A DNA stretch of 64,000 bases from Chitinophaga agrisoli (GCF_008386695.1 NZ_VUOC01000002.1:364481-428480), one strand, 5' to 3'. Shown: positions 12,732-23,265, numbered from the stretch's first letter. Numbers and translations: made by a program. The notes: generated by a model not told the origin, from the sequence alone.

Positions 12732-13271
12732 ATGTACGAAAAAATTGTCACTGTAAAGGAAACACCAAAGATATTCGCAGACGAGCGTTTTCTGCAGACC
12801 TTCCGTTTTGACAACGGCCAGCCGCTTCCCCCTTCTTACCAGGCATTCTGCACAGAGCTGGGATATGGCAGGTTATGTAATCTTTTCCTGGTGTATATTC
12901 CAATGGGAGACCATCCGGACTCATGGGAGGTTCAGTTTGAAGAAATGAAAGACCTGTTCGATTCCTATATTGATCCTCCTTTATATGCGGTAGAGGAAGT
13001 AGAAGGCGGCGTTGATCTGATAAAAAATGCCGCCCCCTTTGCCAGAAGTGAAAACGGGGAGTTCCTGTTTTGGGATATGCGCCACCCGCTGGCTGACGGG
13101 GAGTTTCCCATTTATTTTACAGATTTCTCTGCGGGCATTAGCCTTGCGGGCAATTCCCTCCCTGAGTTTATCAAAAATGTTTCCACCGCATCCAGCTTCA
13201 AATCCATTCTTAAGTTCTATTCCAAACCACTGGAAGCGTCTTTTGAAGGTTTTAAGGAGCTGGTTTGGTAG
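12732..13271 (+). CDS. SUKH (SMI1/KNR4-like) immunity protein
   Basis: 179 residues, no signal peptide, so cytoplasmic. The early motif LPPSYQAFCTELGYGRL and the later PFARSENGEFLFWD followed by PIYFTDF match the SMI1/KNR4 (SUKH-1) pattern, in which the first motif is LPxxYxxFLxxxNGG-like. SUKH proteins are the commonest immunity proteins of nuclease-type polymorphic toxins, which fits the endonuclease tip of the gene 12 bp upstream. Co-transcription with that gene is very likely. The gene ends only 3 bp from the convergent 3' end of kup, and no terminator hairpin separates them. The family is assigned from motifs; the pairing with the upstream toxin is inferred from position. Confidence 0.82.
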   Translation: MYEKIVTVKETPKIFADERFLQTFRFDNGQPLPPSYQAFCTELGYGRLCNLFLVYIPMGDHPDSWEVQFEEMKDLFDSYIDPPLYAVEEVEGGVDLIKNAAPFARSENGEFLFWDMRHPLADGEFPIYFTDFSAGISLAGNSLPEFIKNVSTASSFKSILKFYSKPLEASFEGFKELVW

Positions 13272-13274
13272 CAA

Positions 13275-15221
13275 TCACTTCTCCCTTATGAGGGTAACGT
13301 TTTCTGTTTTGCCCAGGATCAGCGGTACCTGTTCCATCACTACATTATTGAAGTCCAGGCCGTAGGCTTTGTCATCCGGCAGGCTCAATTTATCCAGCAC
13401 AAAATGTAGTCTCATTATAATGTTATCCCATAGGGACAAGTTATTTTCTACAGAAAGGAAACTTTTCAAGATAACGAAACGGAAATCGCCCAGCAGGTTG
13501 CCGTACTCCGCATCGAAGTATTTATTCTGGATCTGGATCTCTTTCCTGTTTACCATTTCGGCAATCACCTTTTTAAAGAGGATGTTAATGCGTGGCACCA
13601 CCCTGAAACCCAGTTTAAACGTGATGTGCACGATCTCATCCTGCGCTATGACCTTGGATGTATAGGTAGCTGTATACGGCTTATCATCTACTTCCACATG
13701 CACAAACCAGTAAAGGTCTGCCCGTTTGGGTTGCTGATGCAGGATAGAATCTATCACCCGGTCCTCTACTTTATCCGGCGTATCGGCAATGGTCAGGTAA
13801 ACGAGGTGTGTCGCATATTTGGGCACGTCGGTATCATTGCTTAATTCCTTTAATACAGGGATGTATTTTTTAAGGTCTACAAAATTACGGTACCTTCTCT
13901 TGAATCTTTTACCGGCAAACCAAATGTACATGGTACTGATCAGTATAAAGCCGATCAACAATGAAAGCCATCCTCCATGAGAGAATTTACTTAAGTTGGC
14001 CACAAGGAAGGTAACTTCAATCCAGGTAAACACCAGGAACAACAGCAGGACCAGGAGTTTAGGCACCCTATGCGTGTACAGGTAAATACTTAATAACATG
14101 GTGGTCATCAACATGGTGACGGTAACGGATAAACCAAAAGCGGCTTCCATGTTGGAGGATTCCCGGAAATGGAGCACCATGCCAATACACCCCAGCATCA
14201 TGAGCCAGTTAACGGCAGGCACATATACCTGGCCCCGCATATCGCTTGGGAACTCGATCCGCAGCCTTGGCCATACATTTAACCTTATCGCTTCATTAAA
14301 CAGCGTAAATGTACCCGAGATCAATGCCTGGCTGGCAATGACCGTAGCTACGGTAGCGATGATGATACTTGGGATCAAAAACCATTGAGGCACCAGCCCG
14401 TAGAAGGCATCCACATCGGTGAGATGCTGACCATTATGTTTTAACAGCAATGCCGCTTCGCCAAAATAACAAAGCAGCAGCGCCACTTTGATAAAGATCC
14501 AGGCCACCTGGATATTACGCCGGCCTACATGGCCCATATCCGCATACAGCGCCTCTGCTCCGGTGGTACATAAAAACACGCCCCCCAGTACCCACAGGCC
14601 GCCCGGATAATCTACCACCAGGTGATAGGCATACATGGGGTTCAGCGCTTTTAGTACGTAGAGGTTACCGGCCAGGTTCGTTACTCCTAAAATGGCGATC
14701 ATTCCAAACCAGATCACCATGGCCGGGCCAAAAAACACGCCGATGCGGCTGGTACCTGATTGCTGGAGCAAAAACAAAGCCACCAGGATACCAATGGTGA
14801 TAGGCATAATAGGCACGCCGGGGCTCAGTACCCGCAGACCTTCCATGGCGGAGGTTACGGAGATAGGCGGTGTTATAAGACTATCCGCTATCATAAAGCT
14901 ACCGCCAATGATGGCCGGCCAGAGGATCCATTTGCCGTATCTGCGGATCAATGCGTACAAGGAGAAGATGCCGCCTTCCCCGTTATTGTCTGCACGCATT
15001 GTGATAAAGACATACTTTAATGTTGTTTGAAAGAACAGGGTCCAGCAAACGGCTGACACCCCACCCAGCACCAGGGTTTCCGATATTTCCCTATGTCCGA
15101 TGATAGCTTTGAAGGTATAGAGTGGAGAAGTGCCCAGATCTCCAAAAACGATCCCTAAAGCCAGGAGTACGCCTCCCCATTTGAGGCGGTCAGGGCCATG
15201 GTCATGCGAGCCATTATTCAT
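13275..15221 (-). CDS. kup: Kup-family low-affinity potassium uptake transporter
   Basis: 648 residues from the preferred ATG at 15221; an in-frame start at 15338 would add 39 residues (MQPCSQKWLP...) that do not resemble the family, so I reject it. The N-terminus holds the Kup signature GIVFGDLGTSPLYTFKAI, then TTLKYVFITMRADNNGEGG and IADSLITPPISVTSAMEGL. About twelve membrane segments occupy residues 20-440 and a cytoplasmic C-terminal domain follows. Kup proteins drive K+/H+ symport into the cell. The length is normal (family about 620-690). The PepSY-like gene lies 136 bp upstream on the same strand and may share its transcript. Confidence 0.95.
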   Translation of the reverse strand: MNNGSHDHGPDRLKWGGVLLALGIVFGDLGTSPLYTFKAIIGHREISETLVLGGVSAVCWTLFFQTTLKYVFITMRADNNGEGGIFSLYALIRRYGKWILWPAIIGGSFMIADSLITPPISVTSAMEGLRVLSPGVPIMPITIGILVALFLLQQSGTSRIGVFFGPAMVIWFGMIAILGVTNLAGNLYVLKALNPMYAYHLVVDYPGGLWVLGGVFLCTTGAEALYADMGHVGRRNIQVAWIFIKVALLLCYFGEAALLLKHNGQHLTDVDAFYGLVPQWFLIPSIIIATVATVIASQALISGTFTLFNEAIRLNVWPRLRIEFPSDMRGQVYVPAVNWLMMLGCIGMVLHFRESSNMEAAFGLSVTVTMLMTTMLLSIYLYTHRVPKLLVLLLFLVFTWIEVTFLVANLSKFSHGGWLSLLIGFILISTMYIWFAGKRFKRRYRNFVDLKKYIPVLKELSNDTDVPKYATHLVYLTIADTPDKVEDRVIDSILHQQPKRADLYWFVHVEVDDKPYTATYTSKVIAQDEIVHITFKLGFRVVPRINILFKKVIAEMVNRKEIQIQNKYFDAEYGNLLGDFRFVILKSFLSVENNLSLWDNIIMRLHFVLDKLSLPDDKAYGLDFNNVVMEQVPLILGKTENVTLIREK

Positions 15222-15357
15222 GGCTGTAAATAACGGATTATAATTTAAAAATAAAAGGCATATTATTTTGGGTGCGTAAAAACAGATCCGGGGGATCATA
15301 AGAACAGCCGGCAGCCATTTTTGGCTGCACGGCTGCATGAGATCAATAAGTAAATGA

Positions 15358-15822
15358 CTACTCCTGCTTACGAAGGGTGTATTTCAGGGATACATCGCCA
15401 TAAGCGGTGGCGCTGATCATGAAGTACTTCTTATCATCGCTGAGCATGACCTCGTAGGTGATGCCGCTCCTGTTTGTCAGCTCCACAAAGCCCTCTACAT
15501 GCTTTTCATTGTACTTCCGGTTGATGGCCAGCTGTACTTTAAGCGGTAATTCGCTTTCCTGGCGGTATCTTAAAGAGTATACCAGGACGCCATCTTTATC
15601 GTACCATATCCTGCAGGGTGTATCATTCCAGGTAAATGATACGATATCAAATCCCTGGTCTTCCGTCCACCTGATATATTCCGCTCCGGGAAATGCGTGG
15701 TTGAACTGGCTGAGCAAGCGCTCATCCGGGGCCGCCATGGCTTTTGTCATCCAAAATGTGGCCAGTAGTGCTAAAGGAAGTATCCGCTTTGTAAAACGCG
15801 GTAAACGAAGGTGCTTTTTCAT
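15358..15822 (-). CDS. PepSY-like (beta-lactamase-inhibitor-like) periplasmic protein
   Basis: 154 residues from the preferred ATG at 15822 (MKKHLRLPRF); a start at 15858 would put 12 more residues before the signal peptide. The Sec signal (LPLALLATFWMTKAMA) is followed by one small alpha/beta domain with the pattern AFPGAEYIRWTEDQGFDIVSF, a run of YDKDGVLVYSLRY, and GITYEVMLSDDKKYFMISA. This resembles the PepSY-like/DUF2874 proteins that are abundant as secreted proteins in Bacteroidota and whose function is unknown. No catalytic residues are apparent. It lies upstream of kup on the same strand. Confidence 0.65.
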   Translation of the reverse strand: MKKHLRLPRFTKRILPLALLATFWMTKAMAAPDERLLSQFNHAFPGAEYIRWTEDQGFDIVSFTWNDTPCRIWYDKDGVLVYSLRYRQESELPLKVQLAINRKYNEKHVEGFVELTNRSGITYEVMLSDDKKYFMISATAYGDVSLKYTLRKQE

Positions 15823-15975
15823 TGTTGATAGTTTGATGAACAGTATTTTTGGTTTCATGGTGTAAAATTAGACCGGGGGCCATCGCTAAAATTGTATAAA
15901 AGCGAACAATCTGCTAAACCGCGGTATTTAATCTCAATTGCTGATATTTCTCATATATTTTCTGACGGGTAGCGT

Positions 15976-16010
15976 ATAGCTTTATTATTATCACCAGTGA
16001 ATAAAGCTAT
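15976..16010 (+). promoter_or_regulatory. Perfect 11-bp inverted repeat covering the start codon of the TauE gene
   Basis: ATAGCTTTATT (15976-15986) is exactly complementary to AATAAAGCTAT (16000-16010), with a 13-nt loop. The right arm contains the A and U of the AUG at 16009, and the loop contains the alternative GUG at 15997. In RNA this hairpin would occlude initiation; in DNA it could be an operator. There is no U-tract, so it is not a terminator. Confidence 0.6.
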
Positions 16011-16764
16011 GTTCTCTTTTGTACTGTTATTCTTCACCGGGCTGATTGCCGGCGCTATGAATGCGGCAGCCGGCGGCGGTTCCTTTATTACCTTTCCGGC
16101 GTTGATCTTTGCAGGCGTGCCGCCGGTAGCAGCCAATGCATCCAGCACCGTTGCTTTGTTCCCAGGTAGTTTATCCAGCGCGTGGAAATTCAGGGAGCAT
16201 ATCCAGCCTTTTCCGGATATCTCTATGCCAGCTATGGCGGCGCTTACCGCGTTGGGGGGCATTATAGGCGGCGGGCTCTTGCTGTATACGCCGGCTGCCA
16301 GTTTTAGCCATATTGTGCCGTGGTTGCTGCTAACGGGCTCCGTAGCGTTTGCGTTTGGCAGGCAGACGGGTAACTGGCTGCGGCAGCATGTACATATAGG
16401 CGCATGGGTGATACTGGCGGGACAGCTGGTGCTGGGCGTGTATGGCGGATATTTTGGCGGGGCTGTGGGTATTATGATGATGGCGACGTGGGCTTTGTTT
16501 GGGCTGTCAGATATCCGGGTGGTCAATGCGAATAAGACGTTGCTGGTGGGGATTGCGAATGTGATGGCGGTGGTGTTGTTTATAGTAGCGGGGAAAGTGT
16601 ATTGGTTGCAGACGGGTGTTATGATGGCGGCTACTATACCGGGGGGATACCTGGGGGCGCATTATGCTAAGAAAGTGGATCCTGTGAGGTTGCGGAGGGC
16701 GATTGTGGTATTTAATTTTGGGATTACGGTGGCGTTTTTTATTAAGGAGTATTTTCGGGGGTGA
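16009..16764 (+). CDS. TauE/SafE-family membrane permease
   Basis: 251 residues from ATG 16009; a GTG at 15997 would add MNKA and cannot be excluded. The protein is almost entirely hydrophobic, with about eight membrane helices. The repeated TauE motif is seen twice: GLIAGAMNAAAGGGSFITFP near the N-terminus and GVYGGYFGGAVGIMMMATWA after the midpoint, as in the family's internal duplication. TauE/SafE proteins are thought to export sulfite, sulfoacetate or related anions; the substrate here is unknown. The gene stands alone between divergent and degenerate DNA. Its last 250 bp become strongly G- and T-rich, like the repeat region that follows. Translation may be controlled by the hairpin over the start. 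Confidence 0.85.
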   Translation: MFSFVLLFFTGLIAGAMNAAAGGGSFITFPALIFAGVPPVAANASSTVALFPGSLSSAWKFREHIQPFPDISMPAMAALTALGGIIGGGLLLYTPAASFSHIVPWLLLTGSVAFAFGRQTGNWLRQHVHIGAWVILAGQLVLGVYGGYFGGAVGIMMMATWALFGLSDIRVVNANKTLLVGIANVMAVVLFIVAGKVYWLQTGVMMAATIPGGYLGAHYAKKVDPVRLRRAIVVFNFGITVAFFIKEYFRG

Positions 16765-16792
16765 CTGTATTGCGGGTGGGACCATATTGCGG

Positions 16793-16966
16793 GAGGGCTC
16801 CTTAGCGATTTCAGGCAGGTGTGGCTCCGTCTGGCTGGAGGGTTCCTTAGCGATTTCAGGCAGGTGTGGCTCCGTCTGGCGGGAGGGCTCCTTAGCTATT
16901 CCAGGCAGGTGTGGCTCCGTGTTGCGGGAGGGTTCCTTGATTATTCCGCGCCGGGCAGGTTCAAAA
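16793..16966 (+). repeat. 45-bp tandem repeat, four copies, the last degenerate
   Basis: Copies begin at 16793, 16838, 16883 and 16928, each starting GAGGGCTCCTTAG or GAGGGTTCCTT and running through CAGGCAGGTGTGGCTCCGT. The first three are nearly identical, and the fourth loses the pattern after about 20 bp. A partial match to the end of the unit precedes the first copy (about 16770-16792), directly after the TauE stop codon. Confidence 0.9.
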
Positions 16967-17050
16967 GCGGCCTGCGCCTGCCGCGGGGTGTTCGTGTGAA
17001 GTGTTGGCTGTATGAGCCCGCGCCAGCCAAGGGCCGTTTTGAATCCTGCC
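16953..17050. repeat. Imperfect long inverted repeat
   Basis: GGGCAGGTTCAAAAGCGGCC (16953-16972) and GGGCCGTTTTGAATCCTGCC (17031-17050) are reverse complements apart from a few mismatches and small shifts, with about 58 bp between them. No coding frame or terminator explains it. Confidence 0.6.
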
Positions 17051-17120
17051 TGGCGATGCTTGTATGCCGTAAGGATAGAGGGGGACAACGGTGGAATGCG
17101 GTAGTTCTTTTTGGGGTAAA

Positions 17121-17168
17121 GATGTGTTGGAAGATGTGTTGGAAGATGTGTTGGGAGATGTGTCCCGT
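17121..17168 (+). repeat. 12-bp tandem repeat (GATGTGTTGGAA), 3.5 copies
   Basis: GATGTGTTGGAA occurs at 17121 and 17133, GATGTGTTGGGA at 17145, and a broken copy GATGTGTCCCGT at 17157. Confidence 0.9.
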
Positions 17169-17198
17169 TAACAAAATGATAATAGAACGGTAATATGA

Positions 17199-17411
17199 TA
17201 TCAGCTGCGTATGCATAGTAACCTGAAGGATGTGCGGTTCTGGAACCGTGCGCTAACGGAAGCGGAGATCAAACAGTTATAGGGATAAACCGCTGACCGG
17301 TACAGAAGATGGCCTGGTAGCTTACTGGCCCTTTGATCTGAATGTGGGTAACAAAGTGCCGGCTTCGTTGGTAATTTTACCGTCACCGGTACTAATATCA
17401 GCTGGGAATAG
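17199..17411 (+). pseudogene. Remnant of a LamG/concanavalin-like domain protein (C-terminal end)
   Basis: Three frames together spell the end of a LamG domain. The first (17199 on) gives NLKDVRFWNRALTEAEIKQL and hits TAG. The second, after a small deletion, gives RDKPLTGTEDGLVAYWPFDL. The third gives VGNFTVTGTNISWE and ends at TAG 17409-17411. RFWNRALTEAEI and LVAYWPFD are typical of LamG-type lectin domains of Bacteroidota. The 5' part is missing (stop at 17196) and at least two indels separate the frames, so this is a decayed gene end. A strong terminator lies 30 bp downstream, consistent with its having been a gene's 3' end. Confidence 0.75.
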
Positions 17412-17441
17412 CTTCTTCCCTTTTTTTATATTTGATTAACG

Positions 17442-17477
17442 GTGGTTCCTGTCCATATGGTCAGGAACCACTTTTTT
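17442..17477 (+). terminator. Rho-independent terminator of the LamG remnant
   Basis: Perfect 10-bp stem GTGGTTCCTG/CAGGAACCAC with a 10-nt loop, then TTTTTT (17472-17477). A GTG-initiated reading of the GH92 gene would start inside this stem, which argues against that start. Confidence 0.85.
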
Positions 17478-17486
17478 AACCGCGTA

Positions 17487-19826
17487 ATGACACAACGTAT
17501 GATCCGGAAACTAACTGCCCTGTGCATCCTGCTATTTTCTTTACTGTCCGCCCGGGCACAACATAAAACACCTGTAGATTATGCTGATCCCATGGTTGGC
17601 ACTTCTGAATCCCGCTGGATACTGAATCCCGGCGCTACTATGCCATTTGGCATGGTACAATTAAGCCCTGACAATCAGAGTACGGATTGGAAAGCCGGTT
17701 ATGAATATACGATCGGCAGTATTTCCGGCTTTAGCCATATTCATGCCGGGACCATGGCCGGCCTGTCTGTAATGCCCACCACAGGTATGGTGAACCCGGC
17801 TATCTATCCACCGGACGCGCCCAGCACTACCGGGCGTACAGCCGGGCACCGGTCGCGTATCAACAAAAGCACGGAGCAGGCCCGTCCCGGGTATTACGCC
17901 GCAGATCTTATCAACTATGGTATTAAAGCGGAGCTGACCAGCACTACGCGGGGAGGTTTCTTTAAATTTACGTTTCCCGAAACGCATGAAGCTCATGTAT
18001 TATTCAACCTGCTCTTTCCTGCGGAATACCCTTTCAACGTACTGGACGCCCGGATCACCAAGGTAAGCGATACCGAGATAGAAGGATATTCCAGGCAGCA
18101 AAGCGGCAATTTTATGCGCGCCGGCGGCTTTAATGATTATACCGTTCATTTTGTAGCGCGCTTTAACAAACCTTTTAAGCTGTTTGGCGGTTGGAAGGGT
18201 CACGACATCAGCACCAACATCACACAGGTGGAAGGCAGCGGCGATATTGGCGCCTATGTTGATTTTGATACAAAAGCGGGCGAGGTAGTGCTGCTGCAAA
18301 CCGGTATCTCTTACGTAAGTATCGCACAGGCCCGGCTGAACATGCAACAGGAAATGGATCCTTTTCAATGGAATTTTGCAGCCGCCAGGCAACATGCAAC
18401 GGATACCTGGAATACACTGCTCAGCAAGATCAAAGTAGAAGGCGGCACGGAAGAGAATAAAAAGAAACTTTACACCAACCTGTACCGGTCTTATTGTGCC
18501 AGGAGCATCCTGAGCGATGTGGATGGCAAATACATGGACGTATGCGAGCAGGAAAGACAGCTACAAGATCCGGCTTCACCAGTGTTTGGCTGTGACGCTT
18601 TCTGGAATACTTTCTGGAACCTTAACCAGCTATGGACGCTTGTTAACCCGGATATTGCCAACCAATGGGCACGGTCCTTACTGGAAATGTATAAGACCGG
18701 CGGATGGTTGCCCCGGGGGCCAGCCGGTTTTGAATATTCCGGTATCATGGAAGCCTCTCATGAAATAGCCCTGATCGTGAGCGCTTACCAGAAAGGCATT
18801 TGCCGTTTTGATACGGCCCTTGCGTGGCAGGCCATGCTGCACCAGCAAACGGTAAATGGAGAAAAACACCCTTGCAGCGGTTTTGCCGGCAACAAGGATA
18901 TACAGACCTATATGCAGCTGGGATACATACCGCAGCCAGGCAGGGTGTCTAATACGCTGGAGTACGCCTATGATGACTGGTGCGTAGCGCAAATGGCGAA
19001 AAGCCTTGGCGACACCGGCAGCTACCATCAATTTATCTGGCGGGCAGCCAACTATCAACATATGTTTGACCCGCAGACCCGGTACATGCGGCCCAAAGAC
19101 AAAGAGGGACATTGGCTGGAAAACTTTAATCCCATCACCACTGGCGGTTATACGGAAGGTAACGCCTGGCAGTACAGCTTTTTTGTACCGCATGATGTAA
19201 ACAAACTGGTGGACCTGATGGGCAGGGATACGTTCAATAACCGCCTGACATTCGGTTTTGAGCAGTCCGCCAAACTAAACTTTAATGCTATTGGCGACAA
19301 ACCGGAACGGGTGTATATCAACCACGGCAACCAGCCTAATATGCAGGCCGCTTATCTATTTAACTATAGTGGTAAGCCCTGGCTCACCCAATATTGGGTA
19401 AGGGAGATCATGAATAAATTCTATGGCGCAGACCCATATAATGGTTGGCCGGGTGATGAAGATGAGGGCCAGATGGGCGCCTGGTTTGTGATGAGCGCCA
19501 TGGGTTTGTTTGAGACGGATGGCGGTACGGCGGCAAAGCCTATCTATGAAATTGGCAGCCCATTGTTTGACCGGGTCACCATTGAGCTGGACCCGCGATA
19601 TTATCCGGGAAAGACGTTTGTGATAGAAGCCAGGCAGGTGTCAGACGGCAACCGGTATATACAGTCGGCAACGCTGAACGGGAAGAAGTTGGATAAACCA
19701 TGGTTCTATCATGCGGAGCTTGTGCGTGGCGGTAAGCTGGTATTACAAATGGGACCTGCGCCTAATAAGGATTGGGGAAGTAAGGCGGGTGATGCGCCGC
19801 CTTCGATGTCCGGGGCGGTTGAATGA
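17487..19826 (+). CDS. GH92-family alpha-mannosidase, secreted
   Basis: 779 residues from ATG 17487. A frame beginning at GTG 17442 is open but lies in the preceding terminator and gives no proper signal peptide; ATG 17499 is another option. After the signal (KLTALCILLFSLLSARAQ) the protein opens with VDYADPMVGTS and has NPGATMPFGMVQLSPDNQ and GYEYTIGSISGFSHIH, all characteristic of GH92 exo-acting alpha-mannosidases, mostly alpha-1,2, Ca2+-dependent and inverting. The likely general acid is in TEGNAWQYSFFVPHD (Glu557). The general base pair is in GWPGDEDEGQMGAWFVMSAM (Asp657/Asp659). The whole two-domain length is present. It is a lone gene, not joined to a SusCD pair. It probably trims mannans or N-glycans in the periplasm or outside the cell. 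Confidence 0.95.
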   Translation: MTQRMIRKLTALCILLFSLLSARAQHKTPVDYADPMVGTSESRWILNPGATMPFGMVQLSPDNQSTDWKAGYEYTIGSISGFSHIHAGTMAGLSVMPTTGMVNPAIYPPDAPSTTGRTAGHRSRINKSTEQARPGYYAADLINYGIKAELTSTTRGGFFKFTFPETHEAHVLFNLLFPAEYPFNVLDARITKVSDTEIEGYSRQQSGNFMRAGGFNDYTVHFVARFNKPFKLFGGWKGHDISTNITQVEGSGDIGAYVDFDTKAGEVVLLQTGISYVSIAQARLNMQQEMDPFQWNFAAARQHATDTWNTLLSKIKVEGGTEENKKKLYTNLYRSYCARSILSDVDGKYMDVCEQERQLQDPASPVFGCDAFWNTFWNLNQLWTLVNPDIANQWARSLLEMYKTGGWLPRGPAGFEYSGIMEASHEIALIVSAYQKGICRFDTALAWQAMLHQQTVNGEKHPCSGFAGNKDIQTYMQLGYIPQPGRVSNTLEYAYDDWCVAQMAKSLGDTGSYHQFIWRAANYQHMFDPQTRYMRPKDKEGHWLENFNPITTGGYTEGNAWQYSFFVPHDVNKLVDLMGRDTFNNRLTFGFEQSAKLNFNAIGDKPERVYINHGNQPNMQAAYLFNYSGKPWLTQYWVREIMNKFYGADPYNGWPGDEDEGQMGAWFVMSAMGLFETDGGTAAKPIYEIGSPLFDRVTIELDPRYYPGKTFVIEARQVSDGNRYIQSATLNGKKLDKPWFYHAELVRGGKLVLQMGPAPNKDWGSKAGDAPPSMSGAVE

Positions 19827-19913
19827 TTGATGATTGGCCGTTGGCCGTTTACCGCACGGTAGGTGGCCAGGCGCGATCAGTTAAAGTAAAGACGAGCGTT
19901 AATAATTTACTGT

Positions 19914-20663
19914 TTAGTTACTTAATTCTGTGAGTGTTTTAACGCCTGTGGCGAAGCTGGATATCAATACATCACGCCTCGTATCCTTTTCTTCTGCGGC
20001 GGACGCAAGTATTTGCAGATATTCCGTTTCTGACTTCTCCCCTGTCATGCTGGCCAATATCCTGGCCATTCTGCCCGCCGAGTTTTTCGTCCGCAGCTCC
20101 CGTTGCGCCAGCAGCGCCTTCCAGCTATCAATATGTTTTGCCGCATATTGCGTTCCATTTTGCTGATCCAAAAAGATCAGCGCGTACAAAACATGTTCCT
20201 GGTCAAAATACAATGTTGGTTGCGTCAGATAGTGGTCCAGATATCTGCTTAAATACTGCGTACCTGTGGCTGTATTGAAAAATGCAAGGACCAGTGCATA
20301 CGTCTCCCCTGCATAACAGACCTCGCTTTTTAAAAGATGTACTCCTATAATATCGATCAGGTCTGTGTAACCCTGAACGGCGGCAAAATAAGCGCCTACT
20401 GATCTTGTCCGCCAGTTAAAATCGCCCAGTAACAGCAGGCAGATCTCCTTCGTGCAATCCTTTTTGACCTCCTTTATCGAGTTAATCCAATCAGCATCGT
20501 CGTAAGCGCCAATGCTCATGTAATACGGCGCTACCCACTTCTTCAAAAAATCGGCTGTGAGCGGAGCCTTGTTCTTATGTGATGGTAAGTTATCAAACGG
20601 CGTGGAATGTCTTACGGTGGCGCCCGCGGAGTGCAACCGGGCCATTTCATCCATATTGTCCAT
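19914..20663 (-). CDS. DUF6000-like protein of unknown function
   Basis: 249 residues, soluble, no signal peptide. Notable stretches are VAPYYMSIGAYDDADWI, LLLLGDFNWRTRSVGAYFAAV, VCYAGETYALVLAFFN and YFDQEHVLYALIFLD. The GDFNWRTRxVGAYFAA pattern is what I recall for DUF6000 proteins, which have a helical-repeat look and turn up near toxin-immunity genes, but I cannot confirm the family by search. It is divergent from katG with 225 bp between them. No partner gene is evident. Confidence 0.6.
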   Translation of the reverse strand: MDNMDEMARLHSAGATVRHSTPFDNLPSHKNKAPLTADFLKKWVAPYYMSIGAYDDADWINSIKEVKKDCTKEICLLLLGDFNWRTRSVGAYFAAVQGYTDLIDIIGVHLLKSEVCYAGETYALVLAFFNTATGTQYLSRYLDHYLTQPTLYFDQEHVLYALIFLDQQNGTQYAAKHIDSWKALLAQRELRTKNSAGRMARILASMTGEKSETEYLQILASAAEEKDTRRDVLISSFATGVKTLTELSN

Positions 20664-20797
20664 AGGTATTTTTTATCGGTTAAATATACTATTTTACAAT
20701 ATATCATCAAACTAACGGCTAACGCCACCACTAATGGTTGCAATCACCAACTACCATTATATAGATTAAAACTATATAAATATAGAATCAATTGTTT

Positions 20798-23156
<2,359 letters not shown>

Positions 23157-23181
23157 TCGTAAAATTTTAATGATCTATACT

Positions 23182-23210
23182 AAAAAGCCTCCGGTAACCG
23201 GAGGCTTTTT
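23182..23210. terminator. Terminator of katG
   Basis: A 13-bp perfect stem AAAAAGCCTCCGG/CCGGAGGCTTTTT with a 3-nt loop, 26 bp after the katG stop codon. Symmetrical, so it could work in both directions, but no minus-strand gene ends here. Confidence 0.9.
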
Positions 23211-23265
23211 ATTTGCTACCTTCATCCTGTCATGAGGATGGTGTAACTTCTTAATTATTCATGTC

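Larger units (their letters stand above)
16765..17441. other. Gene-free, repeat-rich scar between the TauE gene and the GH92 gene
   Basis: About 680 bp without a convincing intact gene. It holds, in order, four copies of a 45-bp repeat, an imperfect long inverted repeat, a 12-bp repeat run and a frameshifted LamG remnant, each listed separately. The plus strand is unusually G-rich up to about 17160. Frames read through the 45-bp repeats on either strand (REGSLAISGRCGSVW on plus, KEPSRQTEPHLPEIA on minus) are open only because 45 is a multiple of three; they resemble no protein I know. Confidence 0.6.

Noticed and set aside
15222-15338. Longer start of kup (39 extra residues)
   Set aside because: The extension is not family-like and the ATG at 15221 gives the normal Kup N-terminus.
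15951-16526. Minus-strand frame of 191 codons
   Set aside because: Antisense to the TauE gene, which has clear family motifs.
16507-17088. Minus-strand frame with repeated KEPSRQTEPHLPEIA
   Set aside because: Open only because the 45-bp repeat is a multiple of three; half of it is antisense to the TauE gene, and it has no recognisable domain.
16703-17193. Plus-strand frames through the 45-bp repeats (REGSLAISGRCGSVW)
   Set aside because: Start inside the TauE gene in another frame and end in decayed sequence; no domain.
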